Assembly (NCBI GenBank): GCA_035771165.1
Contig: JAWNZC010000114.1
Span: 2,537,001-2,601,000, forward strand
Direction: 5' to 3'
DNA: 64,000 nt
DNA from: Paragorgia papillata
Taxonomy: Eukaryota > Cnidaria > Anthozoa > Scleralcyonacea > Coralliidae
Shown here: positions 22,400 through 43,100 of the stretch, one piece after another
Position numbering within the stretch: the first letter of the stretch is position 1
Layout: each line of letters begins with the position of its first letter
Notes under the pieces: generated by a model
Database searches by the model: none
The model's input: the letters and a program-made list of their open reading frames with translations, nothing else
Told to the model about the DNA's origin: nothing
Made by a program: the position numbers and the translations under genes

Positions 22400-23332
22400 T
22401 TCTAAACTCACCATTTGTGAAGTCCATTAGAGAAATATCCATGGTCCAAATTTGGGTGTGGCTTGAAAACTTGGGTAGCTGTGTTTCCAATGTCTGCAAA
22501 GTTATCTAATATGCAAACAAGAATTTAGAATTGTTTAGAATTTTATTCCATTACAAAGTTGTCAAATTAATTGCATATGAGTTAAGTAGTTTGAGAAAAA
22601 TATTCATAAATAGCATAAAACTAACTTAATGCTGACAAAACATGACCTGTAGTAGTTTTTTACACTAATAATCCTCTTACCTTGAATTATGATATTTGGA
22701 AGCAGTGCTAGTCATTTTGGTGGTCTGATGTAGGGTTGTTAAACTTTTCTTCACAACTTCTCCTTTTATCTGTTCTATTTCATTCTGTTGATTTAAAATA
22801 AAAAATAATCAAAAATTAAATAAAGAAATAGGTAGAATGAAAATTATTTAAATTCTAAATTATAATACACAGAAGTTTAATTGGCTAACAGGAATGTGGG
22901 AAACAAAATTTAAAAAGTGGATTAAAGAAGTGAAAGGGAAATGAAATGGAAGATTGAGAAAGCTTGATGGTGGTATTAGCTTAGTTAAGGGTGGGGAACA
23001 AATTAATTTTCTAAAGGCACTTATTTATTGTGAGGAAGTCTTGTTATAGTATTACAACAGTAAATTTGAATAAACTTATATAATGTTAGCAATTTAGCAT
23101 TCAAGATAGCAAGCCTGTTAGTTGAAGTAGAATGATATGAATAATTAATTAGATTAGTCGATTTGGCCGAACTAAGAAAATTCATTTTTCTTAAAGTTAA
23201 GAATAACGTTCGGAAATATTTTTAGTATAAACATTTACTTACATTATTGCAAAAATTTCGTATAGTTGTTCTCCATTGCCAGTAAAACCAAATTTTTTCA
23301 GCATTTTCGATCATCAAAGAAGCAGCCGCCAT
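22400..23332 (-). CDS. Small unknown gene, at least two coding exons
   Basis: Exon 1: 23332-23243, starting at ATGGCGGC (YY1-type initiator) and encoding MAAASLMIENAEKIWFYWQW then RTTIRNFCNN, 30 codons, donor GTAAGT. Exon 2: 22784-22681, starting NEIEQIKGEVVKKSLTTLHQ, 34 codons + 2 nt, donor GTAAGA. A third exon probably begins at the acceptor TTTGCAG near 22495 and would end at a TAA near 22435, for a protein of about 86 aa, but its phase choice is uncertain. The product is small, with one aromatic-rich segment and a helical, lysine/glutamate-rich segment. I do not recognise it. Confidence 0.45.
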
Positions 23333-23629
23333 CTTGCCTTTGGGCACATGGTCTTCTTGTTAAGCCATTTTTTCGCTAAGTCTTTCCACCAAACGTTCTC
23401 CAAACCTCAATTTCGGCATCCTGGACGTCCTACGGTGTCACTAACGGAATGTGAAGGATTCATCTTTCGTTTTATACTGCTATTTTCTCGTCAAACTCAT
23501 CATTGTGGTTCCGTACGAAGATACCCTTCCGCCATGTTTGCTTCGTCTCGGCTTTGGATTAGTTACTAGCCCCCTGGCCGTGCTCATTATGTCTATATCA
23601 TATTGTTATACAGGTAGTTTAGAAGCTAA

Positions 23630-24880
23630 AATGAGGTTTTAAAGTATTTTCCCTGCAAATACAGCGTTCATATTTACTAAAATTATATCGTTCTTGCCTG
23701 TACTTGTTGTGTAATCGTTTAAAAATCGTCTTATTGACGTTTTCCCTTATTTTTTTTTTGTGTTTAATTTTTTATAGGCGGAAGCACTATCCCGATTATA
23801 CAGCAGTTTTTAACGACCAGCCTGTTGGCTGAGTGGTCACTGGCGCTGACGAAGGCGCGGACTCGGGTCGGACACTGGGGCAACGCCCTATATGAAAAAC
23901 AACTTCCCATCTTCAGTCAGACAGGCATAAGCTTGCGTGTTCAGATGGAAGTTGGTAAAAACAACTTCCATCTGAAGATGGAAGTTGGTGGGGGAGGGGA
24001 AGGAAGGGGGGAAGAGAGAAAAAAATTTAAGTTTTTTTTCCCCATCTAAGTCAGACACTGTCACTGTTCACTTCTCTTTTTCCTCTTATGTTCTCTTTCC
24101 CTCTTCCGATGAGAAGTGAGTCTTCTCTGATGAGAAGAGACTCTTCTTCTCTCTTCCCTCTTAGGGGGAAGAGAGAGAAGAGTCTCTTCTCATCAGAGAA
24201 GACTTCTCTTCTCATCACATACACCACCTTCGCTTGCCAAACTAAAGGTCTTAGTCTGGCAGGCTTGAGCGTGCATGCTCATGTGCAATGGCGATAGCCA
24301 AACGTTGTGTATGATCTTGAGAGGTTACTTATGACTAATTATTTTCGTCCAAATATTGTGGGACACGTTTTAATTAGTATTCATGAATAAATTTGTTCTA
24401 CGAACGTCGACGTCTACCAAGCGTTTGTTTATTTGTTTTGTTATGGTGGTGTTTTTATATGGCGCTTCTCTTTTCTTTGCTGTCCTTCGCAGACATTGCT
24501 TCGTGTTGAAACGAGTCAACGACAGCACAAAGATTAGTCACAGAAATACACATATAAGTCTCAGTCTTATACAGTTAGCCGGCATGACAATTTATTGTGG
24601 GAGCTTCTGAATAATACATTTCTTTACGATTAACTGCAGCCGAAGGGAAGCTTCGCGAGATGCTTCTTCTCACGTTAAAGTAAAACGTAAAAGAACTATA
24701 ATCAATTCATTAATGGCGGCTATTCTAATAATGGTGTCAAGGCCGTGCAGAAAACTGAATGCGTACCTTACACGTATGATGAATGAATAATTCCCTTCGA
24801 AGCCCTGTCCTTTGTTCGAAGCCACGTTATTGAACTTATTGATACCCTGAACATATTGTGGGACACTAATATAGATTGTC
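23630..24880. repeat. Segmental repeat, unit 1
   Basis: Shares long stretches with units at 25365-26410 and 27250-27640, including GTTTTAAAGTATTTTCC, GGCTGAGTGGTCA, ATTGTGGGACACGTTTTAAT and CTGTCCTTCGCAGACATTGC. A tRNA-like A box (TGGCTGAGTGGTC) lies at 23828, without a B box. Open frames are partly alike between units but frame-shifted, so coding is unlikely. Confidence 0.75.
24108..24222. repeat. Perfect-type hairpin of GAGAAGA tracts
   Basis: GATGAGAAGAGACTCTTCTT (about 24129) is complementary to the arm reaching AAGAGTCTCTTCTCATC (about 24176-24196). Repeated GAGAAG/CTTCTC blocks give a long imperfect cruciform inside segmental unit 1. Confidence 0.75.
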
Positions 24881-25025
24881 CATGCCCATGAATATGGTTA
24901 TAAACTGCATTGATATATACACCTAGATATTTCAATATGCACAGCTTCGTTTAGGCATTTTAGCTGTATTCCTTCTTGTTTTGAGTTACTGTTCTTGCCG
25001 CGTTCCTATCTCCGTCACTACTAGC

Positions 25026-25248
25026 GCGGTTCAGATGACACTTCCACTACCGCTACTGCTACCGTAAATGTGGTTAAGCTGGTGTAATGTTCGTTTTTTC
25101 GTCCTGTAGTCGTAGTTGGTTTTAATCAGTACCATAAAACGCTTTCTTTTTGCACTAGGTTTGAGACCTGCGACCATTATTGAACGCACAAACAATATTT
25201 GACATGCTTAATTATATTTACGGTAGTGGTAGTGGAAGTGTGATCTGA
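25026..25248. mobile_element. MITE, copy 1 of the CCACTACCGCTACCG family
   Basis: The left end GGTTCAGATGACACTTCCAC.. and the right end GGTAGTGGAAGTGTGATCTG are inverted repeats of about 35 bp. The interior matches the copy at 32049-32273 almost throughout (e.g. CGTCCTGTAGTCGTAGTTGG). Confidence 0.8.
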
Positions 25249-25364
25249 CCCTCGCTACTGTTCATGACCACTGGTCCACTACCCTGTCCTGTAGTACACT
25301 GTACATGCCATTGTCCCTTTTCCTGTCCTTGCATGTCTCTTTATCCCTGGATGGTAAAATAAGG

Positions 25365-26410
25365 TTTTAAAGTATTTTCCTTGCAAATGCAGCCATCATA
25401 TTCACTAAAGTTATATCGTACTAATCTGTATTTGTTGTGTAATCATTTTAAAATCGTTTTATTGTTGTTTTTTTTTTGTGTTAGTTATTCATAGGCGGAA
25501 GCAGTATCGCGATTATACGGTGGTTTTTAACGATCAGCCCGTTGGCTGAGTGGTCAAGGGCGCTGACGAAGACGCGGACCCAATCATATACTGGGGCAAT
25601 GCCCTGTATGAAAAAGAAAGCAAAACAACTTCCATCTTCAGATGGAAGAGGGGAATGGTGAAAAGAAAAAAATAAGTTTTTTTTCGCTATATTTAAGAAC
25701 TGTCAATGTTCACTTCTCTTTTTCCTCTCATGTTCTCTCTCCCTCCTCTCGAGGGCAGAGAGAGAAGATTCTCTTCTGAAGAGAAGACTCTTCTCATCGC
25801 ATACACTACTTTCGCTCGCCAAACTAAAGGTCTTAGTCTGGCAGGCTTAAGCATGCATGTGCAATGGCGATAGCCAGATATGTATGATCTTAAGAGGTTA
25901 CTTATGACTAATTATTTTCGTCCAAATATTGTGGGAGACGTTTTAATTAGTATTCATGAATAAATTTGTTCTGCGAACGTCGACGTCTACCAAGCGTTTC
26001 TTTTGTTATGGTGTTGTTTTTATATGGCGCTTCTCTTTCCTTTGCTGTCCTTCGCAGACATTGCTTCGTGTTGAAACGAGCCGACGACAGCGCAAAGTTT
26101 TGTCACAGAAATACATGTCTTAGTGTCAGTCTTACAGTTAGCTGGCATGACAACTTATTGTGGGAGCTTATGAATAATAAATTTCTTTACGATAAACGGC
26201 AGCCGAAGGGAAGCTTCGCGAGATGCTTCTTCTCGCGTTAAAGCGGTTAAACTAAAACGTATACAGAAGAACAATAATCAATTCATTAATGGCGGCCATT
26301 CTAGTAATGGTGTCAAGGTTGCAAAAAACTGAATGCGTACCTTACACTTAATTCCCTTCGAAGCTGAGCTTTGTTGGAAGCCACGTTATTGAACTTATTG
26401 ATACCCTGAT
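25365..26410. repeat. Segmental repeat, unit 2
   Basis: Second copy of the block at 23630-24880, with about 10-15% visible substitutions and several small deletions. The sequence between the units (24880-25365) is mostly a MITE. Confidence 0.75.
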
Positions 26411-26464
26411 ATATAATAAATTAAATTAAACTTCTAATATACATGTAGTTCTAAACTGTATTGG

Positions 26465-27055
26465 TATATACAGTTCTGTTGCTGTTTGATATTTTACTAC
26501 GACAGACGATGTTATTCACCTCTGGGGAAGCCCTCGGGCACGAATGAGTTATCAAAATTTCAACTTTTTAAAGTTAACTTTATAAACTTAACTTCCAGCA
26601 GTCATAAGTACTTGAGTATTTTAGCTATCTGTATGAAACTTTGTGGAAATACTCTCTTATGGTAGTTCTATACAATGAACTAAATTGAACTAAAGATATT
26701 TGATGGTTCAAATGTTATGAAATATATCGCTCGTTAATATGTATATTGTCCATTGACAGACGATGTTATTCACCTCTCGAGAAGACCTCGGACAGGAATG
26801 AGTTAACTAAACCTCGCACATACTAATTAATAACCTTTCCTCGTGAATAGTTATAAAACTGTATTGGTATATACAGCTCTGTTGCTGTTTGATATTTTAC
26901 TACGACAGACGATGTTATTCACCAGCCGAATGAGATAGCCGAAAAAAACCCACCGGGAACTTAACTTCCAGCAGTCATAAGCACTTGAGTATTTTAGCTA
27001 TCTGTATGAAATACTCGTTTATGGTAGTTCTATACAATGAACTAAAGATTAAGAC
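26465..27055. repeat. Imperfect direct duplication
   Basis: CTGTTGCTGTTTGATATTTT, CAGACGATGTTATTCACC and CTTCCAGCAGTCATAAG occur at 26475-26620 and again at 26879-26980, with a partial third at 26757. No coding frame is retained. Confidence 0.7.
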
Positions 27056-27249
27056 GATAATAAGATTAATATAATATTAAGTGTAAAGCTCAAACCCTAC
27101 TACAATTTGAATGAAATATCAATGGTTTATGACTGCGGATATATCTAACACTAATGACCACTCGCTATGGTTTTGGTCGACTGAGATTTATAATAATAAA
27201 AAGAAAGAACAATTTCAAGCTGCCGATAAAAGTTGCTTGAGGCAAGGAA

Positions 27250-27640
27250 AATGAAGGAGAAGGTCTTAGTCAGACAGGCATAAGCATGCATGTTCATGTG
27301 CAATGGCGATAGCCAAACGTTATGTATGATCTTCTGAGGTTACTTATGGCTAATTATTTTCGTCCAAATATTGTGGGACACTTTTTAATTCTTCTTGAAT
27401 AATTTATTCTACAAGCTTCTACACCAAGCGTCTGTTTATTTGTTTTGTTATATTGTTGTTTTTATATGGCTCTTCTCTTTTCTTTGCCATCCTTCGCAAA
27501 CATTGCTTCATGTTGAGACGAGTCAGGACAAAGATTTCTCACAGCAATACATGCCCAAGTTAAGTCTCAGTCTATTATAGTTAGCTGCTATGACAATTTA
27601 TTGTGGGAGCTTATGAATAATAAAGATTGGGAGAATAAAT
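27250..27640. repeat. Segmental repeat, unit 3 (partial)
   Basis: Carries only the right part of the unit (GGTCTTAGTC.. through TGTGGGAGCTTATGAATAAT). More diverged than unit 2 is from unit 1. Confidence 0.7.
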
Positions 27641-28096
27641 GGAGGCGAAGAGAAGCTTCTTGTTTAAACCAATCGATCACAAGAAGAGAACTTCATAAAT
27701 AATAACAACATTCATAAATATATAAAGTAATATTTATTTCGGTGGTCAAAAAAATTTCTCGATACATTGTTCATGTGGTGCAAATAAATTAATATAGTTT
27801 TTGAAAACAATTTAAAACTGTACATTAGACTATGTTCATCGAATAGTTGAATAACAATCTTGACGTGCGGATATGAATTTAGATATAACATTAAAAACAG
27901 GTCCACAAGCCGTGCATGGTGAAATGGCTAACCCAGAATGCTTTGCGTTTATTACAAGGAATTTTCCCTTACATCTTATATGGTGTATATTGATCGACAT
28001 GAAATTATTACTATGCACGGGACCATGTGTTTTAAGGCTATATATAAATTAAATGTTATTTTATAAATTAGAAATAATATATTTATATCTTCTTTT

Positions 28097-38462
<10,366 letters not shown>

Positions 38463-38715
38463 TTTTGTTGGCAGTTTAGTAAGGCCCAAAACTCGATGTT
38501 TTCACAAAGTATCAAGATCCGATTTTATTAAAGATAATACTAGAGATACGGCGCTTTCTCTTTCTGTTGTCGATAGAGCATTTCCATTCTTTAAAAAGCC
38601 ACGGTTTTTGAATAAATACAAACCATTTCTAAACGACTACACTGTCACTTAGCGCCATATTTGATGCCAAGGAATGTTTACCGCTGACCACAGGGCACGC
38701 ATTTCACAAACATGT

Positions 38716-38729
38716 GTTCCCATAGCAAC
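38716..38729 (-). promoter_or_regulatory. RFX X-box motif upstream of KIF3B
   Basis: On minus GTTGCTATGGGAAC, which fits the X-box consensus (GTNRCCATGGNAAC-like inverted repeat) bound by RFX factors. It lies 254 bp upstream of the KIF3B start codon at 38462. RFX factors drive ciliary genes across animals, and KIF3B is an intraflagellar-transport gene, so the site is likely functional. Confidence 0.75.
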
Positions 38730-38986
38730 AAACCTTCAACATTTGTTGCATGTATGAAAAAAAAACCGGAAAAAATAATTTCAAACTAGCCTCCTCCACA
38801 GGCAACTCTAAACGAATGGGAAATAGCTTCTTTAAATTTACAAAATAAATGTTTACCTTGTATTGCTCCAATTCCTTTTAAATAATGTTCTTTCTTCAGA
38901 TTATTTATTAAACGTTGTAGTATAAACTGATTTAAAAATAGCCGAGTTCGATTGAGAAGAGGACTAGGAACTAGCCTGACACTTAC

Positions 38987-38992
38987 CGCCAT
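38987..38992 (-). other. Possible alternative first coding exon of KIF3B
   Basis: ATGGCG followed by GTAAGT, within AAAATGGCGG (YY1-type context). Spliced to exon 2 it would start MASKKKAGESV instead of MSKKKAGESV. The proximal ATG at 38462 is preferred because the X-box lies between the two. Confidence 0.3.
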
Positions 38993-39290
38993 TTTGCCTG
39001 AATTAATAGGATCACAAAAAAATCAATTTCAAGTTGAGTAGTACACTAATAAATAGATAAATAAATAAATAAACATAAATAAATACATATAGAAATAAAT
39101 AGAAATAAAAAATGAAGACACCAATATCCATGTAATTTCAAACTACTCTTTTTTAGAAGTTATTCATTATATTACACATTATATTTACACTAGATTGTTT
39201 ATCTGAAGGAATTCTCAAAAAGAATAACCCAAATGAATTAATTTAAACATTTTATGAAAAATATATTAGACCGCGCATGACGGCGTTTTA
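38993..39290. other. Intergenic between KIF3B and RFWD3
   Basis: (AAATA)n-like run near 39050-39110 and AT-rich DNA. No gene seen. Confidence 0.4.
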
Positions 39291-39294
39291 CGAA

Positions 39295-39715
39295 ATATGT
39301 GTACGGCACTTGACGATGTTAAACGGTATTTGATGATGTTAAATGGTATTTGACGATGTTGAAACGGCATACGACGACATTACAGCGGATTCAGGTTGAC
39401 CGTTTAACGGCAACATTTGTCGCATTCGTTGCAACAGTTAATTAAGACGTTTCCATGCAAAATGTCAGACGTTGCTGGGCGGGACTTACAACGTTCTGTC
39501 AAAAAATATCAGCGTTGCGTGTGAATTTACTAAGAACTTGAAAGCCCCACCCAGCAACGTCTGACATTTTGCCTGGAAACGTCGTATAATTAATCAGTTG
39601 CAACTAACGCCTCAAATGTTGCCGTTAAACGGTCAACCTGAATCCGCTGTAAACGGCATTTGACGACGTTGTATGAGAAACGATATTAGAAGTCGTTTTA
39701 CGATGTCCAACAATG
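39295..39715. repeat. Short minisatellite of AAACGGCATTTGACGACGTT units
   Basis: Several 20-21 bp units on both sides of a MITE (39382-39650), which appears to have inserted into the array. Confidence 0.75.
39382..39650. mobile_element. MITE with about 40-bp inverted ends
   Basis: ACAGCGGATTCAGGTTGACC at the left and GGTCAACCTGAATCCGCTGT at the right; inner arms CAGACGTTGCTGGG and CCCAGCAACGTCTG. No open frame for a transposase. Confidence 0.85.
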
Positions 39716-40111
39716 TCTAACAATTAATTATTATATATCTAACTAATAATTATTTTTCTCTCTAAATGTCTTACAGTGTAGATTTGTGCCTCATTCTAAT
39801 TCCTTCCATAGCCCTAGTATATCAGTGCTGATAATTGAAAAGTTTTACACTTGCACCATTTGTGTTGCTGGACAAATTACATTTATTGTAACATGCAAAT
39901 CTAATGCAAATTAGAATCCAGATTAGAACTAGAACAAAGATTTCTCTTCTCCAGAAAAGTATGGATTGTCTAATACTTTTCAATACTCAAACATAACACC
40001 AAAGCTATGCAAGGAACTAGAACGAAAGCACAAATCTACACTACAAAAAGTAAAAAAACACAATTTTTCAGAGTTTTTTTCTATCAATTAATGTGAACAC
40101 TGAACCAGTTC

Positions 40112-43100
40112 TCACTGCCATTTGTGAAGCGACAATGTTTTCTCAGTAAGAGTGGCCAACATGTTCGTCTGCACAGGACAAACATCGAGAACAATTTCTC
40201 CGCGATGTGGTAAACTTTGAAATTCTTTTCCCGTACTACCATCCCAAACAATAGCCTACAAACAAAAACTAGTTGTTAGTTCGTGTTCCAGTAATGAAGA
40301 TCCAATTACCCACAACTTATCAAAAAAATCCCCCTCTCTTAGGCCCGTTTCAAACGCAGGCTACTCTTCGACATGCGCAGAACCTAATACAAGCATTAAG
40401 TGCGGCAAAAGAGCGACGTTTCAATCAACGGCAGATTGTATTAGGAGCGGCAGATTGTATTAGGAGCGCCAGATTGTATTAGGAGCGGCAGATTGTATTA
40501 AGAGCGGCAGATTGTATTAAGAGCGGCAAGGCCTGTCGCATTATGCGACGTTGGAGCGACTCTGATTCAAACGTCGAATTTCTCATGTGCCGAACCTAAT
40601 GCATAAATTACTTTAATGTATTATCGCTGCCACTGATTATGCGCAAGGTTTTTGCTGGTTTTTAATAGTTTGAGGAATTAGGTTCGACGAATTAAGTCCG
40701 ACGTTTGAATCGACGTCGCTTCAGAGCCGCTCCAACGTCGAATCTATTTGTATTAGGTTTGGCGCATGAGAAGAGCGACGTCTGAAACGGACCTTAGTTT
40801 ACTCACTGTCAAACTTACTGAACGAGTTTCAGCTTCGCCAGCGCAGGCAAATAGTTTGGAGTCATCATCTGGACAAGGAAATAATGCAGAATGTCCTAAC
40901 GGCATGTGCGTAGAACCACCATAACAAGTCACAACCAAATCCAACGAAGCGCCACCTAAAATAACACAATCATTATTAAAAGCCTGGCATACACTAGAGA
41001 AAATTTTCGAAGCAAGTTACCGAAACACGGTTTCAGAAACAAAAGTTTCCAGTGCATGTTGAAAAGTTTCCGAAACTTTGTTTCAGAAACCAAGTTTCTC
41101 TGATTAGAACACTGTTCTATTATTTGAAACAAGTTTCGGAAACGTGTTTCTGAAACTTGTTTCGGAAACTTGTTTCAGTGTATGGCGGGCTTAAGACCAG
41201 TTAATATATCATTAATAATTCATGAGAAAAGACAGAGAAAGAGTCCTGATTAGTACTAGGCCGTAAATCAGATATACATACCTGATCCATCGCCTTCTGC
41301 TTCCTGACCTGATCCTCTTCCATTTAACTTAAAAATCTATGAAAATGTAATGCGGATTTTTAAAACCATTGTCATCACCACAACCACCACTACTACCATT
41401 CTCATCATTATCACCATCATAACCATCACTAACATCATTATCATTCTCATCACCATAATTATCACCAACATCACAATCATCACCATGAATATCACCATCA
41501 CCACAACCACCACCATGCCATTATCAGCACCATCACCACCAACAACTTCATCATCACTATCACCATCATCATCACCACAACTACTACCATTCTCATCATT
41601 ATCACCATCACTAACATCATTATCATCCTCATCACCATCATTCTCATCACCATCATTATCACCAACATCACAATCACCACCATGAATATCACCATCACCA
41701 CAACCACCACCATGCCATTATCAGCACCATAATCACCATCACCACCAACAACTTCATCATCACTATCACCATCATCATCACCATCACCACAACCACCATC
41801 CTCATCATCACTATCACCACCATCATCACAATAACCAAGGTTCACCATCACCACCATCCTCATCATTACTATCGCCACCACCATTATCACCACCATCGTA
41901 CAATAACCAAGGTTGACCATCACCACCATCCTCATTACTATCACCACCACCATCATCACCACCGCGATGACCACCACCACCATCATCACAATAACCAAGA
42001 GTCACCATCACTATATTAATCACCACCAAGACAAACCCTAATAAAAGTTTCTATACATACAGAATATCTGTATTTGTTACACATCTGAGAAGGCTTTTGA
42101 GAAACCAAACAATGTCCCGTAGTAGGTTCAAACCGTACACACGTGATGAGACCTAAATTTGAAATAAATACAAATACAAAATCTACAAACCAAAATTTTA
42201 TCAGACCTGTTTTATTCCAGTTCATCACATTTTACTCAGATGAAGGACTCTGCTTGAAACGTCAGTATTTCGTTACCAAAACTATTCTCAGCAGTTTATC
42301 ATCTTTTCACTTTGCTCTATCTAAAATACTGCCTACACAGCACTCTACATTTTACTCTGATGAAGGGCTCTGCTTGAAACGTTAGTATTTCCTTATCAAA
42401 ACTATTCTCAGCAGTTTACCATCTTTTCACTTTGCTCTATCTAAAACACTGCCTACACAGCACTCTAGTTTTTACTCTGATGAAGGACTCTGCTTGAAAC
42501 GTCAGTATTTCATTATCAAAACTATTCTCGGCAGTTTACCATCTTTTCACTTTGCTCTATCTAAAACACTGCCTACGCGACACTCTAGTTTTTTACTATT
42601 CTAAATGGCCTTCTAAAATTAAGTTTATACTGATGAAAACTCAGCTACGTTACTAACTTTAAACAGTTCACAAAATGTTTCAGCTTACCTCGAGACGGCA
42701 AATTCAATGGATGAATAACATAGTCCGTGTTAACTGATGAATTGTCCCAAAAGTAACATCCTGCCATCGAGCCAGTTATCACGCCACACATGCTGCAGGT
42801 CGGAGAAAAATAAGAATAATATATTATTTTACAGATTTTTCGGTGAAAAAATAATTCATGTCGTTAGATAGAGCAAAGTGAAAAGGTGATAAACTGCTGA
42901 GAATAGTTTTGATAACGAAATACTGACGTTTTACTGTGATGAAGGGCTCTGCTTGAAACGTCAGTATTTCGTTATCAAAACTATTCTCAGCAGTTTACCA
43001 TCTCTTCACTTTGCTCTATCTAAAACACTGCCTACACAGCACTCTACATTTTACTCTGATGAAGGACTCTGCTTGAAACGTCAGTATTTCGTTATTAAAA

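Larger units (their letters stand above)
42228..42600 (+). mobile_element. Retrozyme-like tandem array 1, 120-bp units
   Basis: Three copies of an exact 120-bp period (cores at 42237, 42357 and 42477), each with a hammerhead motif, then TTATCAAAACTATTCTC, AGCAGTTTACCATC, TTTGCTCTATCTAAAACACT and GCCTACACAGCACTCTA. Short tandem units carrying type I hammerheads match the description of animal retrozymes (noncoding retroelements that use circular RNA). It lies antisense in the RFWD3 intron between exons 8 and 9. Confidence 0.8.

Noticed and set aside
23824..23900. tRNA-Leu/Ser gene (TGGCTGAGTGGTC A box), also at 25535
   Set aside because: No B box and no cloverleaf could be formed; part of a segmental repeat.
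24383..24610. Possible duplicated small gene (AVLRRHCFVLKR frames at 24.4 and 26.0 kb)
   Set aside because: Frames differ by indels upstream and the third copy is disrupted, so selection for coding is not visible.
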